The position numbers and the translations under genes are program-made. Under the pieces are notes generated by a model. That model did not search any database. It had not been told where the DNA came from and saw only the letters and a program-made list of their open reading frames with translations. From NCBI GenBank assembly GCA_021158225.1, contig JAGGUZ010000008.1:1-37681 (forward strand): a stretch of 37,681 nt of DNA, in the 5' to 3' direction. This document shows positions 33,454 to 37,681 of this stretch, one piece after another. Within the stretch, counting starts at the first letter, position 1; every line of letters begins with the position of its first letter. This DNA comes from a bacterium (lineage in GTDB: Bacteria; Patescibacteriota; Gracilibacteria; UBA1369; PNNO01).

Positions 33454-34251
33454 ATGAAAGGCATTATACTGGCAGGTGGAAACGGAAACAGGCTAAAACC
33501 TCTTACCGAAGTTACAAATAAACATCTTTTACCAATTTATAATAAGCCAATGATTTATTATCCGCTTAAAACTCTTCTTGATGCGGATATTCGAGATATT
33601 TTAATTGTTTCCGGTGTAAAACATGCCGGAGCATTCTTACAATTACTTGGAGAGGGTAACAAATTGGGATGTACCTTCCATTACAGAGTTCAGCAAAAAG
33701 CACTTGGAATAGCGCAAGCTTTAGGACTTGCTCGTGATTTTGTGGGAAATGAGAATTGTGCCGTTATTTTAGGCGACAATATTTTTGAAGATAATTTAAG
33801 TAAAGAAATAGCAGAACATAAAGACTCAAAGGGCGCGCATTTATTTTTAAAAGAAATGAACGATGCTTGTCGATTTGGAGTAGCGGAGCTTAATGGAGAC
33901 AAAGTAATCAATATAGAGGAAAAACCAAAACAACCAAAAAGCAATTATGCAGTTACAGGTCTTTATATTTTTGATAAAAATGTATTTGACATTATTGCGG
34001 GACTTCAACCTTCAAACAGAGGAGAATATGAGATTACCGACGTAAATAACGAATATATTAAACAAGGAATTTTAACAGCTACCATTTTAAAGAAAAGGTG
34101 GACGGATGCTGGAACATTCGAGAGTTTGTTTAGAGCCAGCGATATTACCAGAGATATTTTTATAAAAGAGAATTATAGCGAAAGACAACAACAAAACCTT
34201 CATAATCGAATTGACACAAGAATTCCCGAAGATATTAGCATACAATCTTAA
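33454..34251 (+). CDS. rmlA: Glucose-1-phosphate thymidylyltransferase
   Basis: 265 aa from the ATG at 33454; a start at 33409 would lie inside rmlD. The nucleotidyltransferase signature GGNGNRLKPLTEVTNK is at 8-23, followed by LLPIYNKPMIYYPL. It makes dTDP-glucose from glucose-1-phosphate and dTTP, the first step for rmlB. It is about 25 residues shorter than the enteric RmlA at the C-terminus, as in several short-form enzymes. Confidence 0.92.
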   Translation: MKGIILAGGNGNRLKPLTEVTNKHLLPIYNKPMIYYPLKTLLDADIRDILIVSGVKHAGAFLQLLGEGNKLGCTFHYRVQQKALGIAQALGLARDFVGNENCAVILGDNIFEDNLSKEIAEHKDSKGAHLFLKEMNDACRFGVAELNGDKVINIEEKPKQPKSNYAVTGLYIFDKNVFDIIAGLQPSNRGEYEITDVNNEYIKQGILTATILKKRWTDAGTFESLFRASDITRDIFIKENYSERQQQNLHNRIDTRIPEDISIQS

Positions 34252-34260
34252 ATTACAGTT

Positions 34261-35208
34261 ATGAGTAAAGTAATTTTAGTAAGCGGATCGATTGCGTACG
34301 ATTTTATTATGAAATATGACGGGCTTTTTAAGAATGCCATTTTAAAGAATCATTTAAGTAATTTAAACATTGCATTTACAACCAGTACCAGAGAAATGAA
34401 TTTTGGTGGATGCAGTCCGAATATTGCTTATGGAATAAAGTTGCTGGGTGGAGATCCGGTAATTCACGGAGTTGCGGGAAAAGATTTCAAAGAATATGAA
34501 GATAGACTACATAATTTGTATATTAACACTCAATATATTGGAGTATCTAAAGAGCTGTTTACAGCTTCTGCCCATATTTTAACCGATAAAAAAGAAAATC
34601 AAATTACTATTTTTTCCCCTGGAGCAATGAGTGATTTGAATTGCGACAAAAAACTCTTAAAAAAGGATCTAGCTAACATTGATCGTGCTATTCTATCACC
34701 TGATACATGTGAAAGAACGATAAGATTGGCAAAAAATTTGATTAATGCGAAAGTTCCATACATTTTTGATCCCGGACAAATGACACCGGCTTTTTCATTG
34801 GAAGATTTACTGTTTTTGTTAAAAAATGCAGAAGGCTTTATTGCAAATGAGTACGAAATCAAATTAATTCGTAAGCGACTTGGAATTGGATTGCAGAATA
34901 TTGTTGCAATGGTTGATTATTTTATTGAAACAAGAGGTGAAGAAGGAGCAATTTTAAGATTTAAAGAGTCTAAAGTGATTATTCCGGCAGTTCGCGCAAA
35001 AAAAGTTATCGACCCTACCGGATGCGGAGATGCGTTTAGAGCCGGATTATTAGTTGGCCTTTCTCGTAGATTTGATTTTGAAAAAGCATGCAAAATGGGA
35101 GCTTTAATAGGAACATATTCAGTAGAAAACCCAGGTACACAAAATTACCATTTTACTTTTAATAAGTTTAGTAAACGGTTTAAGGAAAATTTTCAAGAAG
35201 CTTTATAA
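34261..35208 (+). CDS. PfkB/ribokinase-family sugar or nucleoside kinase
   Basis: 315 aa. The substrate-binding glycines NFGGCSPNIAYG (47-58) and the catalytic motif DPTGCGDAFRAG (251-262, base D257) define the PfkB family. The C of GCGD and the overall layout resemble the adenosine-kinase-like branch, but the substrate cannot be fixed. It is the last gene of the sugar cluster, 9 bp after rmlA, and may supply or salvage a sugar phosphate or nucleoside for that pathway. Confidence 0.87.
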   Translation: MSKVILVSGSIAYDFIMKYDGLFKNAILKNHLSNLNIAFTTSTREMNFGGCSPNIAYGIKLLGGDPVIHGVAGKDFKEYEDRLHNLYINTQYIGVSKELFTASAHILTDKKENQITIFSPGAMSDLNCDKKLLKKDLANIDRAILSPDTCERTIRLAKNLINAKVPYIFDPGQMTPAFSLEDLLFLLKNAEGFIANEYEIKLIRKRLGIGLQNIVAMVDYFIETRGEEGAILRFKESKVIIPAVRAKKVIDPTGCGDAFRAGLLVGLSRRFDFEKACKMGALIGTYSVENPGTQNYHFTFNKFSKRFKENFQEAL

Positions 35209-35234
35209 AAAGGAGTTTCGCTAATGCTAAACTC
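35207..35234 (-). terminator. Distal minus-strand terminator hairpin
   Basis: On the minus strand GAGTTT-agcattagcg-AAACTC (35234-35213) is followed by C-TTTTT-ATAA. It overlaps the kinase stop codon and would end transcripts coming from the GC-rich island. Confidence 0.55.
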
Positions 35235-35244
35235 TAAAAAAAGA

Positions 35245-35259
35245 TGAAAACTCGCTTTG
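35245..35259 (+). repeat. Left copy of a 15-bp inverted repeat bracketing the GC-rich island
   Basis: TGAAAACTCGCTTTG, the exact reverse complement of 36241-36255. No direct duplication of flanking bases is visible. Confidence 0.85.
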
Positions 35260-35276
35260 AAGAAAATGAAAAGAGT

Positions 35277-35324
35277 GGCAGGTAAACCACGAACTCTTCT
35301 TAAAGGAGCCGAGGATTACCTGCC
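35277..35324. repeat. Stem-loop 3 of the 3' hairpin string
   Basis: GGCAGGTAA (35277-35285) and TTACCTGCC (35316-35324) form a perfect 9-bp stem with a 30-nt loop; an inner CTCTT/AGGAG helix is possible. On the minus strand it is followed by ACTCTTTTC. Confidence 0.75.
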
Positions 35325-35337
35325 GAAGGAAGGAAAA

Positions 35338-35390
35338 GTGGTGGCCGACCATTGAAGTTCAGACAAAATAACATCAAGATCGACCACCAC
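35338..35390. repeat. Stem-loop 2 of the 3' hairpin string
   Basis: GTGGTGG-c-CGA (35338-35348) pairs with TCG-a-CCACCAC (35380-35390), 10 pairs with one mismatch. On the minus strand TTTTCCTTCC follows. Confidence 0.75.
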
Positions 35391-35408
35391 GGGAGGGGAA
35401 AGAAAAAA

Positions 35409-35470
35409 GGAAGGCGACCCCCCATGAAACAAGCAGGAGGATGGAAGCCTAGCTGTAAGGGTCGCCTTCT
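35409..35470 (-). terminator. Stem-loop 1: likely terminator of the GC-rich lipoprotein gene
   Basis: AAGGCGACCC (35411-35420) and GGGTCGCCTT (35459-35468) are a perfect 10-bp inverted repeat, extendable to 12 with one G-T. On the minus strand CCTTTTTTC follows. The 38-nt loop is long for an ordinary terminator. It starts 11 bp after the gene's stop codon. Confidence 0.65.
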
Positions 35471-35480
35471 GGAGAAGGAG

Positions 35481-36107
35481 CTAGAAGGAGGTCTCTCCCC
35501 TTACAACCACGAACACATATTTCGCGTGTCCGTGGTTTGACCACTCGTAGTAGGCTGTTTCACCTACAAAGTGGAACAAATCAGAGGGGATATTCCCTTG
35601 GCAACCTCTACTGTAGAGATCGAGTTCCTGTCCGCAAATAAATGCGGACAGGAGAATCTCTAAGTCCGCCGCCTCACCCTCCGTTCGAGGGAAGAGGTTT
35701 GGCTGCCAACCGGCTGGCAGCATCCACAAGTTGCGGATGAGCATCTCGAAAGCCCCAATCTTTTCGGTTGGGACCTCCCAAACCTCGACCAAGTCATCAG
35801 ACTCGATGAGAAGTTGGTCCTCACCGGTGACAATCATAGCCGAGAGACCGCTCGGAAGAGTGGCCTTATGCCCGATCAAATCAGGATCACTGTCCGTTCG
35901 CTCCCGAGAGAGTGCAAAGTCGAAATCTCCGTCCCCCATCTCCACCCAGAGGGCAGTCCTACTCGAGGACAAAGTATCCACCGAGATAGTTCCGCTTTTG
36001 ATGTCATTGTTCCCGGCGTCCCCGCCAAGATGGTCGTTACAGCCTACGATAGCCAGCAACGAAATAACCAAAAAAGTTCGCGAAAAAAGATTGTTTAGAT
36101 GTTTCAT
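35481..36107 (-). CDS. Lipoprotein of unknown function in a GC-rich island
   Basis: 208 aa from the ATG at 36107, chosen because AAGGAGG lies 6 nt upstream; the frame itself runs open to 36224. Signal segment 9-22 ends in the lipobox AIVGC (C23). The mature part is acidic (GDGDFDF, SRERTDSDPD), with no repeat or membrane segment and two further Cys (ICGQ and RGCQG) that could pair. I recognise no family. GC content is about 53 %, well above the neighbouring genes, and codon choice (CTC, GTC, GAG, ACC) differs from theirs. A strong hairpin (AACCACG/CGTGGTT, 35505-35537) lies in its last codons. Its own promoter, long leader and four 3' hairpins make it a self-contained unit. Confidence 0.72.
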   Translation of the reverse strand: MKHLNNLFSRTFLVISLLAIVGCNDHLGGDAGNNDIKSGTISVDTLSSSRTALWVEMGDGDFDFALSRERTDSDPDLIGHKATLPSGLSAMIVTGEDQLLIESDDLVEVWEVPTEKIGAFEMLIRNLWMLPAGWQPNLFPRTEGEAADLEILLSAFICGQELDLYSRGCQGNIPSDLFHFVGETAYYEWSNHGHAKYVFVVVRGETSF

Positions 36108-36113
36108 TGTGTT

Positions 36114-36140
36114 CCTCCTTGGGCGCACTAAAGCGCGCCC
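36114..36140 (-). promoter_or_regulatory. Consensus SD directly below a GC hairpin
   Basis: On the minus strand GGGCGC-gctttagt-GCGCCC (36140-36121) is followed at once by AAGGAGG (36120-36114) and ATG 6 nt later. The hairpin could stabilise the mRNA or shape access to the ribosome site. Confidence 0.7.
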
Positions 36141-36162
36141 TGTTGATATTTTCCCTAAAAAG

Positions 36163-36236
36163 GGTTGATGAACTGTGCCTGCCAACAATCTGTTTTTTAT
36201 AAACAGATTGTTGTAAACAAACAACGTCCATCAACC
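36163..36236. repeat. Nested inverted repeat in the lipoprotein leader
   Basis: Outer arms GGTTGATG (36163-36170) and CATCAACC (36229-36236); inner arms CAACAATCTGTTT (36183-36195) and AAACAGATTGTTG (36201-36213), a perfect 13-bp stem with a 5-nt loop. It could be an RNA stem, a cruciform or a regulator site. A second small hairpin CCCT/AGGG is at 36153-36164. Confidence 0.85.
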
Positions 36237-36240
36237 TGTA

Positions 36241-36255
36241 CAAAGCGAGTTTTCA
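36241..36255 (-). repeat. Right copy of the 15-bp inverted repeat
   Basis: CAAAGCGAGTTTTCA, the exact reverse complement of 35245-35259, 1011 bp end to end. In the minus-strand transcript the two copies would lie in the 5' leader and 3' tail and could pair. Confidence 0.85.
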
Positions 36256-36363
36256 ATGATCAATCCTTACCGCTTTCACGTAGGAGCTTTTTAAATATTT
36301 ATAATTTTGCACATAGGCACAAAACCTATAAACAACTCCAGCAAGAGAGTAAGCAAGGAGAGT

Positions 36364-36392
36364 ATTGTACAACTCTTCTTAATATTTGTCAA
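36364..36392 (-). promoter_or_regulatory. Strong promoter of the GC-rich lipoprotein gene
   Basis: On the minus strand TTGACA (36392-36387, perfect), a 17-bp spacer and TACAAT (36369-36364). Start of transcription near 36357 gives a leader of about 250 nt. Confidence 0.75.
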
Positions 36393-36435
36393 CCCATAAG
36401 CTCATACAAAAAGAGCCGACCATATTAGTCAACCC
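36382..36435 (-). repeat. Direct repeat around the -35 region
   Basis: GGGTTGACAAATAT (36395-36382) and GGGTTGACTAATAT (36435-36422) differ at one base and are 40 bp apart, about four helical turns. The first copy contains the -35 box. The second could be an old promoter or a regulator site. Confidence 0.55.
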
Positions 36436-36460
36436 TTTTAATAGTATCTTATTACAATAA

Positions 36461-37507
36461 TTAATCACAAACACAATCCAAACGTCCATCTTCATCTGAA
36501 TCATAAGCAGCACAAGTTCCATTAGCATTGCAAGGAGGATACCCCGCATCACAATGTTCACCAGCCGATGCGCCCGGCAAACATTCGTTAATATATATAG
36601 TACAAGCTGAATTACCATTGCAATCAGGATCTACACACCCTACATAACCATTTCCATTGTTATCGTAACCATCAGTACAATGTTCTGTTATATAACAAGT
36701 CCCCAACCCAGGACCCGCCTGCCCATCACAATCCGGATCAACACAATCAGCCTTTCCATCTCCATCATCATCAATTCCGTTATTACAAATCTCTGGTGGG
36801 GTACAAGCTGGATTATTTGTACAATCCGAATCATTACAGTCAACTAACTCATCTCCATCATTGTCCGCCCCATCATCACAAGTCGTTTCCGGCTGTTCAC
36901 ACATTTCCGCATTAGGACCAATATGTCCTACACAATCAAGATCAGCACAATCGGCCTTTCCATTTCCATTATCATCAATTCCGTTATTACAAATTTCAGT
37001 GGGGGTACAAACCGGATTATTTGTACAATCCGAATCATTACAGTCAACTAACCCATCTCCATCATTGTCCGCTCCATCATCACAAGTCGTTTCCGGCTGT
37101 TCACACATTTCCGCGTTAGGACCAATATGTCCTACACAATCGGGATCAGCACAATCTTTTTTTCCATCATTATTATCATCAATTCCGTTATTACAAATTT
37201 CAGTTGGAACTTCAGCATCACCATCCGTATCACTATCAATATCTCCATCAGATACACCTCCATCTACATCAGAATCGTTCGTACCACCATCAACTCCACC
37301 ATCCTCTAAATATGGATACGTAGTCCCCGATGGATCAAATACACATCCTTGCATAGCAGTAGCACCAGCCATAGAAGCAGTTGCTGTCATAATTGCCATA
37401 AGCGTATTATTGAACCATCTTCTTAGCCTTGAGATACGGTGAATGCTTGGTTGAAATTCCTGATTTTCAACCTGATTCTGATTGTAAATATTATTTTCTA
37501 TAGACAT
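36461..37507 (-). CDS. MopE-like lipoprotein with Cys/Asp-rich metal-binding repeats
   Basis: 348 aa. A 34-residue basic N-terminus precedes a hydrophobic segment (35-54) ending AMQGC (C55), a plausible lipoprotein or signal cleavage site. An Asp/Gly-rich stretch (65-98) leads to three 67-68-residue repeats (101-168, 169-236, 237-303). Each holds two MopE-type motifs of the form EICNNGIDDDGDGKADC and TTCDDGADNDGDGLVDC, known from the copper-binding MopE/putative metal-binding family and found in many surface proteins. The Asp ladder suggests calcium. A C-terminal Cys-rich module (304-348, NECL...YDSDEDGRLDCVCD) is shared with the neighbouring partial gene. No SD. Confidence 0.85.
   Translation of the reverse strand: MSIENNIYNQNQVENQEFQPSIHRISRLRRWFNNTLMAIMTATASMAGATAMQGCVFDPSGTTYPYLEDGGVDGGTNDSDVDGGVSDGDIDSDTDGDAEVPTEICNNGIDDNNDGKKDCADPDCVGHIGPNAEMCEQPETTCDDGADNDGDGLVDCNDSDCTNNPVCTPTEICNNGIDDNGNGKADCADLDCVGHIGPNAEMCEQPETTCDDGADNDGDELVDCNDSDCTNNPACTPPEICNNGIDDDGDGKADCVDPDCDGQAGPGLGTCYITEHCTDGYDNNGNGYVGCVDPDCNGNSACTIYINECLPGASAGEHCDAGYPPCNANGTCAAYDSDEDGRLDCVCD
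36599..37207 (-). repeat. 204-bp tandem repeat inside the MopE-like gene
   Basis: Units 37207-37004 and 37003-36800 are nearly identical in DNA; 36799-36599 is a diverged third unit (201 bp). The near-identity of the first two points to a recent duplication. Confidence 0.9.
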
Positions 37508-37548
37508 AACAAATATTTATTAATTGTAGGGTAAAAGCATCTTTATGG

Positions 37549-37681
37549 TTACTTACAAACACAGTTTAACTGTCCATTGTTGTTCGAATCATACTCGGCA
37601 CAATGACCAAGACAATTCTGTCCGGAATTACAAGAATTCCCCGGAGAAGCCCAGGAAACACACTCGTTGGTATAAACAGTA
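37549..37681 (-). CDS. 3' end of a second MopE-like protein (cut by the window edge)
   Basis: 43 codons and a TAA stop are visible. The end reads NECVSWASPG, then several Cys, then HCAEYDSNNN and LNCVCK, clearly matching the C-terminal module of the downstream MopE-like protein (NECL, YDSDEDG, CVCD). This is therefore a tandem paralogue, 41 bp upstream on the same strand and probably co-transcribed. The rest of the protein is outside the window. Confidence 0.85.
   Translation of the reverse strand, partial: TVYTNECVSWASPGNSCNSGQNCLGHCAEYDSNNNGQLNCVCK

Noticed and set aside
35207-35470. CRISPR array or integron attC array
   Set aside because: The stems differ from one another in sequence; there is no repeated unit with regular spacers and no attC-type core site.
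35245-36255. Complete insertion sequence
   Set aside because: The only gene inside is a lipoprotein, with no transposase motif, and the bases outside the inverted repeats do not form a target duplication.
1-37681. Alternative genetic code (UGA read as glycine)
   Set aside because: lepB and ruvB end on TGA at family-typical positions, and no conserved gene contains an in-frame TGA.

Overview
The window looks like a chromosomal stretch of a small, AT-rich bacterium (about 36-38 % GC by eye), most likely a member of the Patescibacteria/CPR. The lineage is an inference. It rests on very short or overlapping gene junctions, start codons mostly without a Shine-Dalgarno (SD) sequence, a VirD4/TraG-like ATPase, surface proteins with 3D, PG-binding, M23 and SLH domains, and MopE-like Cys/Asp repeat proteins. 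TGA is used as a stop (lepB, ruvB), so the UGA=Gly code of Gracilibacteria does not apply. A Peregrinibacteria-like host would fit but cannot be proved from the sequence.

Left part (1-9.2 kb): the 3' part of a DNA-transfer-type ATPase, a secreted 3D/PG-binding wall protein, a convergent HD-domain protein with tsaE, a secreted M23 peptidase with three SLH repeats, and signal peptidase lepB. Then comes a GC-richer island (about 8.05-9.17 kb) with a candidate structured leader RNA, an intrinsic terminator, a strong SD and a membrane protein built on eleven 21-bp repeats. Middle (9.2-14.5 kb, minus strand): a small membrane protein, type-4 UDG, a four-helix membrane protein, a DHH phosphoesterase, a membrane-embedded metallophosphoesterase, tRNA-Arg(UCU) and a CPBP protease. 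Then on the plus strand (14.6-21.9 kb): a bPH membrane protein, ruvB, a lipoprotein, clpC and an S1-domain protein.

Further right: a 661-aa minus-strand protein with a GHSMGG hydrolase motif, a UvrD-like helicase fused to a Fe-S PD-(D/E)XK nuclease, a 609-bp gap holding a good minus-strand promoter and terminator about 370 bp apart (candidate unannotated RNA), and infB. After infB lies a tight plus-strand cluster of a FdtA/WxcM-like cupin, rmlB, proS, rmlD, rmlA and a PfkB kinase, which would make a dTDP-deoxysugar. No rmlC is present.

Right end (35.2-37.7 kb): a second GC-rich island carries one lipoprotein gene on the minus strand with a textbook promoter, a long hairpin-rich 5' leader, a string of 3' stem-loops, and an exact 15-bp inverted repeat bracketing it (35245-35259 and 36241-36255). 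It is followed by two tandem MopE-like genes, the second cut by the window edge. The most unusual material is the pair of GC-rich, SD-led, hairpin-flanked single-gene islands and the candidate RNA upstream of infB.
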